Of a stretch of DNA of 64,000 nucleotides, positions 1-12,006 are shown piece by piece. The position numbers and the translations under genes were made by a program. This DNA comes from Physcomitrium patens (lineage: Eukaryota; Streptophyta; Bryopsida; Funariales; Funariaceae): positions 11,423,941-11,487,940 of the forward strand of contig NC_037264.1 of the NCBI RefSeq assembly GCF_000002425.4. Direction: 5' to 3'. Numbering within the stretch: the stretch's first letter is position 1; each line of letters begins with the position of its first letter. Under the pieces are notes generated by a model, which saw only the letters and a list, made by a program, of their open reading frames with translations, did not search any database and had not been told where the DNA came from.

Positions 1-65
1 TAAGTATTATTTAATTAAGAGGTTTATACCACCATAGATGAATGATATTTTGTGGATTTAATCAT

Positions 66-78
66 AAAAAAGAGAAGG
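66..78 (+). other. Polypurine tract-like run before an LTR
   Basis: An uninterrupted purine run ending in AGAGAAGG sits directly before the start of the LTR-like sequence at about 77. A near-identical purine run (AGAGAAGGTGAAG) precedes the 3' LTR of the element at 49,795-55,015. A polypurine tract normally lies just inside a 3' LTR, so this suggests the remains of an element to the left of the window. Assigned by position and composition only. Confidence 0.45.
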
Positions 79-801
79 CATGGTATCACAAATATATATA
101 CTTATTTCAATATTTATCTATATGATTAAAAAGAAATATGTAAATATAGATTAATTTTATAATATCTTTTAAAGAAGCTTTTTAGAAGATTCATAAATAT
201 TATTTTGACTTCATATATGTTTGTAGTTGATTGATAGGTTAAAAACTTAGTCAACAAGTTAACCACATATCACATGTGTTAATAGCTTGTAGAATAAGCT
301 AACAATGTCGCACACATAAAGATACCTTACTTTATAAGTTAAGACATGTCTCTATCAAAGTCAACACATGTTTGAGGTCCTATAGAAGATTGCTAGATAG
401 CTTCTAATTAGAGAGTATATATAGAAGGAAGAGTGGAGTATTCTTTATTTTTGTCAACATTTTTTTAGTCTTTAGTCTTATTTCAAGATTTTCTAGTCTT
501 CTTATCTTTAGCAATAGCCATTCTAGTTTAATATTATATCATCTTTGAGTGAATATTTAATCTTTTTGAATAACACAAGAATATCTTCAACTTTCAATTC
601 TTCAAGATTCATGTCTTTGATGATTCGACAAGAGTATTAACTCATTGTTCATATCTTGTTTTAGAAGTGAGTGAAAATATCTACTTTTATTTTTATATTT
701 TGAAGGTTGCAAATTATCTATCTTAAAATAAAATATTTAGTTTTTTAATACTATTTTTTTATAAAAAATAGTAAATTATTTCTATTTACACAAATTTTTA
801 T
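77..801 (+). repeat. LTR of degenerate Ty3/gypsy family A (plus orientation)
   Basis: This stretch is an inverted copy of 22,426-23,155, and its first 310 bp or so also match 20,250-20,561 in reverse complement. Shared blocks include the segment with CAACAAGTTAACC, the ACATGTCT block and the run around TTTTTAGTCTTTAGTCTT. It starts with CATGGTATCAC, equivalent to TGTCATGGACATAC in the best-preserved copy. It is followed at 802-816 by a decayed primer-binding site (TGATATTAGAAG, compared with the usual TGGTATCAGAGC for initiator Met-tRNA) and then gag. Borders are good to about 10 bp. Confidence 0.7.
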
Positions 802-889
802 TTGATATTAGAAGTTATAAATTATCTTCTATTAATTTGATTTGTGGATTTGTTAAGTTATTTGAAATAAAAAATAAATAAAAATCATA

Positions 890-3230
890 GATGCTACATA
901 TAGCAAAAGTGAGAATAGATTTACAACTATTTCAAATCTTCACAAATTTATCAATATTCTTAGGATAAAAATTTCACACATTATTAGTGCTAACCTTGAA
1001 AATACTAATCCTACATCCATAGAATAAGTTCAAAATTTATGTCAAGAAGTTGTACAATTGAAGGAAGTAAGTAGATTGACTTCACAATCAAATTTAAGAA
1101 TTTTTTCTTCTACAAATACAATAGAAATAAAGATTAGTATGCCCAAGAAGTTTGATGGAACAAGATTAAAATTTCAAGGATTATTGCAATAAGTCAAATT
1201 TTATCTAAGATTACATTCCTTCCAATATTCTAATGGATTTACTTAAGTTGAATTTATAAGTATATTTCTATCTAGAAGTGCTCTCTCTTGCTTTGCACCT
1301 TTGATAAAAAAAGAATATATAACTTTTTTATAATTTGAATTCATTTTTAGAAGTGTTTACTGCCACATTCAAAGAAAGTGATAAAAAAAGAGTAATAGAC
1401 ATTAAGTTCTTATCTTTATAACAAAAATCATGGTCAACTACTGTACATATTGTTAAATTCTAAAATCTTGCTTATAAAGTTTTCATATTTTAGTTTGGCT
1501 ATCATGTGAAAATAATGTGTTTATATATTTAATATACAATATACTAGACAACATGGTGAAAACCATATTAGTGGATTTTTATTGATTATAGGATGTAGAT
1601 AGATTACTATCCCGAAAAGAGATTATTTAAAAGGACTTCTATTAGAATTTATATAACTTTATTTTCTTTTGATAGTGACTTTTGAAGTTGATCTTATTAG
1701 TAGTAACTTTTAAATATTTAGAGTCACCCTTCTTAGACATAGATAACCCTTGAAGTTTTATTTTGGTTCTTTTATTTGATGTTTAAGACATATATTATGT
1801 AAATCTTATAAAAGAAAAAAGGCTTGGAGAAGGAACTTAGTAGAAAAAATGAGAAGTTAGGAAATCTATATAGATGAATGGAGATGGATGATAAAAATCT
1901 CCATTCCTATTGGCCAAAAATCATGTCCAATGTACTTTAAGGAGGCTGACTGAGGCCTTATTAGGGATTAAGATTACTCTTTTAAGGCCATTTGAGCTTT
2001 AAAGGCTAGGATCAGTAATTTTAGGTTTCTGGCTATGGTTTCAATACAAATTTTGTGTGATTTGGAGTTTATATGAAAGAGATATGAGCGCTGAAAGTGA
2101 AGGTATTGATTTTGTATCTACTGTCACTCTTTTGGACATAATGCACGTATACATAAAGTAATAAAGGATCAAAAACTAGAGTTGAAGAGAACCTTTTTTT
2201 TTACTATACTTTTGGCATATTATTTGATGGATTTTAAATTGGAATGAAGGCGATATTGGAAGTTGAAGTCAATGCTTCAAATCTAAGGGTAGTAAATAAC
2301 CTGATTTACTAGTGGTTGTATTTTGAACTATATCTTCAGCAATTGGACAAGATTTTGGCTCAAAATTTTTTAGATTGTGTATAATCAAGTTAATAAATTT
2401 TATATATAAATTTTTTGGCATTTGAGTTTTGGATTTTTGAAATATGAAGAAAATAGTTTTCAAGTGCTTATAGATTAAGGTTTAAGACACCTACTAGGAT
2501 TTCTAAGTTTCTAGAAGATCGGTAATAGATTTATAGTTTATTTTTTTTATATTAAAGCTTAAGAATAGAATCTAAGTTATATAGAAATTTGAAAAAAATT
2601 CAATAGTTGGATCAAGAGATATGAATTTCTAAAGTTCAACATAAAAATATCCTTTGCAAGAAGAAAATATTTTGAAGTATTTTGTTATAATTTGAGCTTT
2701 TGTAAAAAATAAAGGGATTTTTGAAAACTAAGACATCAGATATAAGCCAAAGCTAAACTTTCTATAGTTAGGTACCTAATATATTCCTAAATTATAAATC
2801 ACACCATACAACAATATGGACTAGAATGACAAATTCCTCATAAACCAATTTTGATAAGAATTGAAAAATAATGTCAAAGAATTATTATTGATAATTCTAA
2901 AAGTAGAATATTTAAAATAATTTAATACTCAAGCCATTGAATGTGATAATTAATTATTTGAAAGGCATCAAGAACAAAGACTTAGCCAAAGAGGAACAAC
3001 TCAAGTAGTGACGATAATTCCTAAGCTTATAGCAACTTATTCATTAAGACCAAAACCAATACAAATAGATACAATATATTTTAAATTTTTTACAAAAAAA
3101 AAAAAGATTTGACATTGTTAAGAAGATTTGTACATATATTGTAGAGAAGCTAAGCACAGTACTCAATATTATTCAAAAATATAAAGCAATTATAATATAA
3201 AGAGACTTATTGCCAAAGAAGACAATGTGT

Positions 3231-3235
<5 letters not shown>
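890..3235 (+). pseudogene. Degenerate Ty3/gypsy gag (family A), interrupted
   Basis: Translated with frameshifts and stops, 1135-1480 shows a retrotransposon gag pattern (KFDGT, then FYLRLHS, then SALSCFAPL). The gag C-terminal end reappears at about 2920-3000 (ECDN, LFERHQEQ). Next come a PIQIDT-type linker at about 3055-3090 and a zinc-knuckle remnant at about 3125-3165, in which C-x2-C-x4-H is kept and the last Cys is replaced by Tyr. The same gag order is seen in the element at 49,795. About 1.4 kb of unrelated sequence separates the halves. There is no long open frame, so it is certainly non-functional. Confidence 0.65.
1500..2880. mobile_element. Unidentified insertion splitting the gag remnant
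   Basis: Gag similarity stops at about 1490 and resumes at about 2900, so the intervening AT-rich sequence is an insertion or a foreign block. It contains no recognised coding motif. The only open frame, 64 codons on the minus strand at 2269-2463, has no recognisable domain. A phrase near 2600 (TTCAATAGTTGGATC) loosely resembles one near 27,366, so it may be part of a dispersed repeat such as a solo LTR. The borders are approximate. Confidence 0.4.
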
Positions 3236-3263
<28 letters not shown>

Positions 3264-3273
3264 GCTACATTAG

Positions 3274-3815
3274 TGATTGTGCATATAACAAGGTATAGAT
3301 AAGATATTTGTATTATTGACTCATAGAGATAGATAGTTAAAACCATAATTGAGAAGTTATGGAAGTTTTTAGAATTAAAGTTAGATAGGTGGACTAAGTA
3401 GGATCTATTATGGTACCTTCGAGAAAAATCTTACAACAATTATTTAAATGGGGCCTACCATAGAACCTTCTAAAAAGAATTTAAAATAATTATCTAAATA
3501 AGATCTATTATCTAAGAACATTCTAAAAAGTCCAGGATAATAAAATAAAGTATAAATAGAATTGACCAAGATCTTTTAGGACATCTAGTCAAATATGGCT
3601 TCAGATCCTTTCTATTAATATAATTAGATTTTATATCTTCTTATTTTGTTCTATTCTATTCTAATTCCAATTGCTCAATTTTATCTTTTATGTCCTATTC
3701 TATTTAATTTTATTCAGTTTTCTTCAAGATCAATTTGTCTTATCTTGTGATGAGGTTTTATATTGCTTTGAATTAGAAGGATCTTAATTACTTAAAATAG
3801 ATCAGTCTTATTTCA
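3274..3815 (+). repeat. 5' LTR of family C element
   Basis: It aligns along its length with 11,471-12,006. Matching landmarks are GGTATAGATAAGATATTTGT near the start, GAGAAGTTATGGAAGTTTTT, CCATAGAACCTTCTA, GGACATCTAGTCAAATATG, and AGAAGGATCTT with TATTTCA near the end. The repeats have diverged substantially, consistent with an old insertion. Confidence 0.8.
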
Positions 3816-4059
3816 TTTATATCAAAGTAAGTGTTAGATTATTCTTTGGTAGTATATCAATAGTCATCATCTAGTTCATTGTCAATTGTTGTGGTCAAAC
3901 TAGGTACTGTATTGAGGATACCATGAGCTACTCTTAAAAAATCAAGAGGGAGGTGAGAAGGCATTAGAATAGTGGAATCCAAGAAAGAAATTATAGCATG
4001 AGAGATATGACAGAGCAATCTCAAATGGAGGCTCAAATACAATACCTCGTAGATTAGAT

Positions 4060-5300
4060 AGCTACTTTGCAAGGGCAAATAGAAGCCTTAAGGATAAAGG
4101 AGTCAACATCTATTAGGCTGAAATTGAATAAGCCTAGTACATACTTTGGAACTTCAAACAAGAAGTTGTATGTCAATGACTCTTTAATATGCGGCAATAC
4201 TTCTAACTATTTTGAGCAAATATCATTGAAGAAATTATATATGCAATCAGCTATTTGAAAGATACAACAATTATTTGGTAGAGTCGTTGAGTTCAAAATT
4301 ATAGATCTTAAGGTAGATTTTGTGATTGGAAGGAATTTGAGACCGAGTTTAAGAATTGATTTTGGTCCATCAATGCATAATAGATAGTACATGATTAATT
4401 GATAAGTCTTACACAATCTAGATCAGTGCAAGATTATGTCTCTCAATTCAAGTCCAAATGTCTCTAAATTGGTAATATTTTGGAGGCAAAGATAATAGAT
4501 TGATTCCTACAAGATTTGAAACTTGAGACCGTGTGAGAGGTGGAACTAAGAAATCCACAAACATTTAAAGAGGCAATTCAGATTGAAAAAAAAGTCAATG
4601 CTATAGATTTCAAAAATCATGGAGCACAACCTATAGCACAAAATTCTATGGTGCTATCTAATATTATAGCACAACAAGCAATGCCAATAGAGATTGATGG
4701 CCTATAATGATCATTGATACCACAAAGATGACAAATATTAGTACAAAAAAAATTATGTTTTTATTGTTGAGAGTTAGGCCATCAGATTGAAGATTGCTTA
4801 AAACGTCAAAATTCAAGCACTAGCAAAAGAAAGTGGGTTCACATTTTCAAAACTCACTAACTCAATAACAAGATAAAGTAAGAAAATGGAGCTTTCCAGT
4901 AAAAGCACCAAGGGTCAATACTAGAGATAATTACTATCTCTCATAGATAAATGGCATGGCCTTGGATAATTATAAAGAGAGTTGATTGATGCATCTAATG
5001 GGACTACTAAAAAGGCAATCATGTCAAGTGCTTGTAGATTGTGGCTCGATAAAAAATTACATGTCAACTAAAATTATCTATTGACTTAGAATTAAAATTA
5101 AGCCAACTTAGGAAGGAAGTATATACCTTACAAATGACCAAGGTAATGTAATAAGTGAGGCATGTGAAGAAAAAACCTTGAAGTTGATTGACACCTATAT
5201 CTTAAGATAGAGATTCAAGGAAACAAAGCTAAGATATGATATTATCTTTGGTATGCCATAAATAGAGATAAAAAATAATCAAGTTGATTAGGTAGCAAGG
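4060..5300 (+). pseudogene. Decayed gag, zinc knuckle and aspartic protease of family C
   Basis: The gag starts with a region rich in Gln and Leu after 4060, followed by a PSTYFGT-type motif at about 4135. A CCHC knuckle (C-x2-C-x4-H-x4-C) is complete at 4756-4797, but a TGA stop lies inside it, directly after the second Cys. A retroviral-type protease core (LVDCGSIKNYM, compared with the usual VDSGSTHNFM pattern) is at about 5025-5063, with the catalytic Asp kept. An open stretch of 62 codons at 5331-5519 lies after the protease in the linker to RT and is not a gene on its own. Confidence 0.65.
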
Positions 5301-5949
5301 ATAATCTTTTTTAGAGATGGTAGACACAAGGTGATTCTTTACACCTCTACATCAAGTAAAGAAGAAAGAAAATCTACAACCAAAGACTTACTTATAGGAA
5401 TGACCTTTATGAAGAAGCAAATACAGCATAAGCAACCGGTATATATGGTGGTTCTAAATCTTACATTAGTAGTAGGAAAGACAACCAAAGGAGTAGAAAG
5501 GGCAAATCAATTCATATGAGAATATTGGGATGACTTTCCAATCGACCTATCTAGTGGCATGCCTCTTGATCGAGGTCTCTCTTTTTAAATAGAACTATTG
5601 TTATGAGCCAAACCAATAAGTTGACCAATTTATTATCTAACACCAAAAGAACTTCAAAAGTTGTAGAAGACATTAGACATACTCTTAAAAAAGGCTTTAT
5701 TTAAAAAGGTATTTCATCATAGAGAGCACTTGTATTCCTTGAACCTAAAAAGAATGGTAGACTTTGTCTTTGCATCAACTATCAAGGCCTCAATAAGCAA
5801 ACTATTAAGAATACATATCCACTTCTATGTATAGATAATTTATTTGACTACCTTCAAGGTGTGACCATCTTTAGTCAATTAAATCTTCAAAACGGCTATT
5901 AGTAGATACCTATTATAATAGAAAGGATGTAGAAAAGATGACATTTCAT

Positions 5950-6930
5950 TGTGAGCCTAAAATCCACCACTCTATGGAATTAATAGTACACAACAAGCTC
6001 TAGAGATAGAATGGAAGAACTCCCAATTGTGAAATTTTTAAGTTAATTTAAATGCAGATGTTTGTAGTTCAATTAAAATTAATGCCTTTCAAGCAATGAT
6101 TAAATTAAAATATTAAATAAAATTTATTATGTAAAAATAGTAAAAAAAAATAATAATGATAAATTAAGTTATTACTATTAACCCACAATAAGAATAAAAA
6201 CTTTAATTTAAGTTAAAAGTTAAAAGCTATAAATTAAATTTTAAAAGTTAAAATTAAAAATTAAATTAAAAAATTTAAGTTAAAAATTAAAAGTTAAAAA
6301 TTAAAGTTAAAGTGAAAATATTAAAGGTTAAAAGTTAAAACTTAAAATTTATTAGCCAAAAATGAAAGTGTGGAGATTACAAGTCACTGTGAAGATAAAA
6401 ATAAAAATGAAATAAGAGAGGTATAAGCAAAGGTACCTTGACAACGTCCAAAGATTGAAAGCAATGACCTCCTTCTACTCCAAAATTTGCCGAAACTTGT
6501 AATTAGCTCTAAATTGAATGATTCTTAGTTTTTTGCAAGGCTAACTTAAAGATTCTCTTTTTCTAATAAATCTCATTGGAATCTAGTAATTCAATCGTGA
6601 GAATTTTTCCTTTGAAGTTCAGTGATCTAAATTGCCATGGCGACCAATCTCTTTCACTGAGAAATTTTCTAAAAATCCAAATCATCTTTAAATCTAGCAA
6701 AACTTATGCATCTCAAATCTCAACTTACAAATCTCAATTCTTCCAAAATTTTAATTGAATCCAATGATAAAGCACTAAGAAATGCCTTCCCAAACTGGAT
6801 TAATCTAAACTACAAAGGCAATCAACTCCCTTGGAGTTAAAATTTCACCAAAAATTCAATTCAATTTCAAATTGAGCGAGTTTTATTTTTTTGGAAATCT
6901 AACCACAAAAGCTACAACTGTAAAGAATTT

Positions 6931-6962
<32 letters not shown>

Positions 6963-8053
6963 TGACTGATTGATCAAGAGAAATCTGAGGCTCTTGAAAC
7001 CCTTAGAGTACTTGGTAGGCCAAAGGAGCTATCTACTACAATGATGTATGTTTTAAAATCCAATGTTTATCATTCAGAATTTAAAATCAATGCACACCTA
7101 TCCACAAGTTCACAATGAGATTTAACAATCTAAATAAAATTAAGATTAGGATTTTTGGCCAAATTTTGGCATAGCTTTGCCTTTCATCAAAAGAAGAGAG
7201 AGATAGGGCTTGAAAACCCAAGCCTTTCTTATACAATTGAGTGGAGGCTCGTAGAAGGGTGGCTGCATCTCTATCCTCGATTTCAAAGATCTCTAATCTA
7301 GATCCATAGCCTTCATTCATCCTAAAACTAATTTCGTTATCAAGACTGATAGCTATTGTAAGTGGTAAAAAAAACAATTTTTGGTTAATCTAACTTCACC
7401 ATTGTATTAAAAATACCTTTTCATACTAAGATTAACTACTCACATGCCTCCATCTATGTTTATTTGTAATTTTTATGAAAGTTTTTACCTCTAGAGATTT
7501 TAGCAATTATTGTAAAATCCTTCAAAAATAAAAATTTCAATTCTCCACTTCTATGTTGGAGGAGAAGATGATAATCTTGTTTTCTTCACTCCATGAGGTG
7601 AATCCAATGTTGCCATCACATTTGAAAGCCTCTATAATTGAAAAAATTACTTTGCTGCTTGGATTTATTGAAGTTGAAGAAGAAGCTTCAAAACCATCAT
7701 TACTAAACTTCACTAAAGTTTTTAGAAAGTTCTAATTTTAATTCACTCTAAATCATATGAGATGATTGTAGGTGAACTCATAGGCTCACAATCAATCTTT
7801 ATAGCAATGATTAAAAACCTCTAAATTATTAAAATTAATCAAATTACTATTCTAATTTAATAATCTTTATCATTTTACTCTTAATTAACCTAACTCAAGG
7901 AATCAAGCTAGGATTTATACCATCAAAGGTTACAATCCTAAAAATTTAATAAAACTAGATTCTACTCATATAAATCATAATATTCAAGCTCAATTATCAT
8001 AAAATAAGAAAAAAAAAATTAAAAAAAATTTGGAGCATAAATGAGAGCTTACA
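5950..8053. mobile_element. 2.1-kb nested insertion (probable solo LTR or non-autonomous LTR element)
   Basis: The host RT reading frame stops here and resumes in the correct frame after 8053. The insert starts TGTGAGC and ends GCTTACA, an imperfect 7-bp inverted terminal repeat of the TG...CA type. It is flanked by TTCAT (5945-5949) and TTTAT (8054-8058), a 5-bp target duplication differing by one C/T. Inside are a long low-complexity TTAAAAGTTAAA-type tract (about 6120-6350), an A-tract at about 6935-6961, and a 96-codon minus-strand open frame (7087-7377) with no recognised domain. No RT or integrase motif was seen inside. Confidence 0.65.
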
Positions 8054-8675
8054 TTTATGTGCACTATGGACATTTTAAATGGCTCGTTTTATCTTTTGGC
8101 TTCACCATTGCTCCAGCCTCTTTCATGGGTCATATGAACAAATTGTTTCAAGACCTTTTGGATAAGTATGTAATTGTCTTCATTAATGATATCCTTGTAT
8201 ATAGTAAAATTCCTAAAAAGCATGATTAATACCTATAAGAAGTTTTGTGTCAACTACAAAATAGTTGCTTCTATTACAAGCAATCAAAATGTCAACTTTG
8301 GAAGTCAAAAGTCATCTTTTTGAGGCATGTGGTGTCCTCTCAAGGCATACATATGGAACAAGATAAAGTGAAAGGAGTTGAAGTTTGGCCAACTTCCAAG
8401 AATGCTTCTTAAATCTACTTATTTTTAGACCTTGCTAAATATTATTATTATTTTATTCTACAATTTACACACATTGTTGTCTCATTGATAAACCTATTGG
8501 AGAAAGGTGCCTAATTTGAATGGAAACTAGAGTAGCAAAGTACCTTTGATAGATTGAAAGAGGCACTTATTAGTCCACTTATATTATAGCCATATGATTC
8601 CAACCTTCTTTGTATGCTTGACATTGATGCTTTCGACCTTGCTATTGGAGCGGTGTCATATTAAGTAAAGAATTG

Positions 8676-9640
8676 CTTAAGAGTACATCTAGAAAATAGA
8701 ATAAAAATCCTAAAATTTGTTCATATATTGGCCGGCTTCCTTTTCAAATCTTAATGTTGATCTTTTGCTATCAACATTTTTTTTTTGTACCATTCAATTG
8801 ATCTTAAAAATTTTATATATATAAAAAAGACAATCTACTATCTATAAATATAACTTTCACTCCAATCCAATTGATAGATTATAAGAAATCTTAAAAAACC
8901 TCAGTAGACCTAAAATTCTACTTTCTAAGATCTCATCCTTTTAAACCTCAATAATCCTCAATTTAAATATTAGATCAAATCAAAATTCACAAGACATATT
9001 TGATACAACTATAACCATTAATTTACAAAGTTTCACTTATAAAATTACTACAAAACTCTTCAAATTATCCAAAATATCAACCCTATTTTATTTCATAAAA
9101 ACTTGAGTCATCGAAAACAATCTTGACTTTGTAAAGATTTTACAAAGTCATTACAAATTGAAATCACACAAAACCAATGCTCATAGAAACCTTATCAAGT
9201 TTGCTATCAAATTCCTTTCACTGATTTTTAAAAGAACCCCAAAGTCACTATAGGTGTGTAGTTTTGTATCTTGGGATTTGATTTCGACCCAGGTTGACAA
9301 TTGATCCTCTCCAAGTATTAATTCTTAGCTTCATGAGGTAAATTTTGCTAAAATCTACTCTTAACTTCCTCCTACACATGTATATATTAATTTATTTTCT
9401 AATTTATTTTATTTTTCTTTATTTATGGTCCTACAAAGTAAATAGAAGTCTATTTTGTAAATGGCAATATTAATACTTTTTAGTTTTATTACCCTTTTTA
9501 CTATTATTTATATTTCTAAGATGATTTGTTATAATATTTTGAACTAAGATCTTCTATTATATAATAATTTCTATTCTTTTATCTATTAGCCATATTACAT
9601 CACAATAGTGGTCCTTTAATAAGACTTTAGTAGGGACCTT
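8676..9640. mobile_element. About 1-kb nested insertion in RNase H
   Basis: RNase H similarity breaks after AFDLAIGAV at about 8670 and resumes at about 9645 with YESHKL. The intervening AT-rich sequence carries no recognised motif and no open frame of note. It may be another solo LTR or a small non-autonomous element. The terminal repeats and target duplication were not resolved by eye. Confidence 0.5.
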
Positions 9641-10149
9641 CAACTTATTGTGTATGAATCACATAAGCTCAGAAAGATAGAGTGCAATTACTTTATACGC
9701 GATCGAGAGCAATAAGTGATTGTATATACTACAAAGGTGTCGACATACTATCTATTAGAGAAGCTAGTGGTTGTTCGGACTAACCATTGATCCTTGTTAT
9801 ATGATTTATATCTAAAAAATATGAAATCACTACATCATCGTTGGAAAGAATAATTGCAGCTTTTTGATATCTAGCTTAAGTACAAGTAAGGACAACAACA
9901 AACTATACAAGATAGCTTATTGTAGAGATTAGACTTGAAGGATAAATCAAGAGATAAGATAAAAGTTACTACTATTAATAGTATCATTTCAAATCTAACC
10001 AAAGATATATAATAGAAAGAATCTATGTATTGAGATGTTTATTTCAAGATGGTTAGCGATTGATTGAAGGTAAGCAATATACACTATTAAGATTATAATC
10101 TTAATGATGATTCATTCTATTTCAAGAAACATATTTATGTACCCAACAA

Positions 10150-11460
10150 TGCTATATTTTGGATACACACATTTCAAGAAGGACATGACATCCCTATATT
10201 TGGACATTTGAGACAAGAAAAGACTCTAGAACGGATCTCAAGAACATGATTTTAGGCAAGTTTGGATCATGATGTTTGAGCTTTTGTGTACTCCTATAAG
10301 TCATGTTAACATAATAAAGTATGCAACGTACTATCTCTTGGACTATTGCATCCAATTCTACTACATACAATACATTGAAAGTAAGTGAGTATGGATCTCA
10401 ATACATCTTTGCCGCAAATGCTTCATAAACATATTAGAATTGTTGTCTTTATGGATTGACTCTTAAAGCAATTTCACTTGGCCGCAATATACTAGGATAT
10501 TCATGCCTTGGCACTAACACAAATCTTCTTTGATATTATCTTTTGCCACTATAGATTATCTCATGTTATCAATTCAAATCAAAATCTATACTTCATGGAA
10601 AGTATCTAGCAAGCCTTATTCAAGCTATTAAGCACACAACTTATTATATCTACTATCTTCTATCTTAAAATAAATGGATAAAAATAGCATGCAAATCAAA
10701 CCTTGAAAGATATGGTGCATCCATTTATGGTGGTTCATCATAATGATTGGAACGAATACTTAATGCCTTTAGAGTTTTCTTACAATGATAGTATTCAAGT
10801 AAATATCAGTCATTTACCATTTTTCTTTAATACCGGTCAGCATCCAATTACGCCCGTAACTCTCTATCATCCCATTGGTACTAATAATCTTACAACAGAG
10901 GAATTTATACAATGGCTTATAATGACCTTACAAAAAGTATAGCATCGCCTTCTTATGGTACAAAATTGATAAAAGCAAAATGTAGATAACTACCAACAAC
11001 ACAAGATCTTCCAAGAGAATGATTAAGTATAACTTTTCAATGCCAACTTTCTACTTGCTACATCAATCTAAATCCATAAACTAACTCCTCAATTGCTTCA
11101 ATCTTTTTGTATTTTTGTAATCATTTCTGATGTAGCATACTGCCTTAAGCTTCTACCATATATTTGAATCTATCTAATCTTCTATGTTCTATAACTAAAG
11201 GAATTTCACACTAAGCCAAAGCACTTTTCAAATCAACATTAACCACTACCACTACCAATAATAATTGATGAACAATAAGAATATGAAGTAGACAACATTT
11301 TGGAGCATTACTATTTTTATTATAGCAATAGATGTCCATAACTTAAGTATAAAGTTATTCCATCCACGATGCAATGTAAGAACTTATACAAAACCTCATC
11401 TATTACTAAGAGACAATTTAGAAATTCTATTGAGAGCGAAACGAGGACATTCTATACTAG
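10150..11460 (+). pseudogene. Decayed integrase and probable chromodomain remnant of family C
   Basis: The integrase zinc-binding region is at about 10,180-10,320 (GHLRQEKTLERISR). The catalytic core follows, with the first Asp in VSMDL at about 10,390 and the second acidic residue replaced (SNQN where SDRD is usual) at about 10,575. The C-terminal LEFSYNDS-type segment is in the open frame 10,703-10,942. A weak chromodomain-like stretch (EYEVDNILEH) at about 11,285-11,320, then a basic Arg/Gly tail running into the polypurine tract, suggests a chromovirus-type C terminus. The chromodomain call is tentative here and firmer in the element at 49,795. Confidence 0.65.
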
Positions 11461-11461
11461 T

Positions 11462-11470
11462 GGAAGGGGA
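11462..11470 (+). other. Polypurine tract of family C
   Basis: The sequence GGAAGGGGA lies immediately before the right LTR, as expected for the plus-strand priming site of an LTR retrotransposon. Confidence 0.6.
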
Positions 11471-12006
11471 TTAACTATAATATGGTATAGATAAGATATT
11501 TGTATTATTAGTATATAAAGATCGATAGTTAGAGCCATGTTTGAGAAGTTATGGAAGTTTTTAGAATTGGAGTTAGGTTAGTGGACTAAGTATGATCCAT
11601 CATAGAACATTCTAGAAAAACTTTAGAGTAATTATCTAGGTAGGGGCCACCATAGAACCTTCTAGAAGGAATTTAAGGTAGTTATATAAGTGAGGTCGAT
11701 TATTTAAGAACATTTTAGAAAGTCTACGATCGTAGAACAAACTATAAATATATTGGCTAAGGCCTTTTAGGGCATCTGGTCAAGTATGACTTCAGACCTT
11801 TTTTCTTAATACAATTGGATTTTATATCTTCATATTTTATTTTATTTTGTTCTAATTCTGGTTCTTCAATTTTATCTTTTGTATTCTATTCTGTTTAATT
11901 CTATTCATTTTTATTCTAATCCAATTAGCCCTACCTTATGATGAAGTTTTATGTTGCTATGGATTAGAAGGATCTTGGATATTTGAGATAGACTAGTCCT
12001 ATTTCA
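11471..12006 (+). repeat. 3' LTR of family C element
   Basis: This is a direct repeat of 3274-3815, starting about 9 bases after the polypurine tract begins and ending at CCTATTTCA. Directly beyond it, minus-strand RT sequence of another element starts. The start is uncertain by about 10 bp because the first bases of the two LTRs have diverged. Confidence 0.8.

Larger units (their letters stand above)
5680..9870 (+). pseudogene. Decayed reverse transcriptase and RNase H of family C, twice interrupted
   Basis: The RT N-terminal half is at about 5690-5949 (EPKKNGRLCLCINYQGLNK, then LNLQNGY) and the palm half at 8054-8230 (YGHFKWLVLSFGF, then IVFINDILVYSK). The catalytic YxDD box reads F-I-N-D at about 8185-8193, so one Asp is lost. 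The RNase H connection segment is at about 8500-8675 (FDRLKEAL, AFDLAIGAV) and continues at about 9645-9870 (YESHKLRKIECNYFI, then HHRWKE). Two foreign segments, 5950-8053 and about 8676-9640, separate these blocks. Stops and frameshifts rule out function. Confidence 0.75.
3274..12006 (+). mobile_element. Ty3/gypsy LTR retrotransposon (family C), full length but decayed
   Basis: Two direct repeats of about 530 bp (3274-3815 and 11,471-12,006) flank an internal region that reads gag, zinc knuckle, aspartic protease, reverse transcriptase, RNase H, integrase on the plus strand. That order is diagnostic of Ty3/gypsy (Metaviridae) rather than Ty1/copia. A purine tract (GGAAGGGGA) precedes the right repeat. 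All domains carry stops and frameshifts, and the RT and RNase H domains are each split by a further insertion. No convincing target-site duplication is visible at the outer ends, so ends may have been lost or rearranged. It is an old, inactive copy. Confidence 0.8.
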
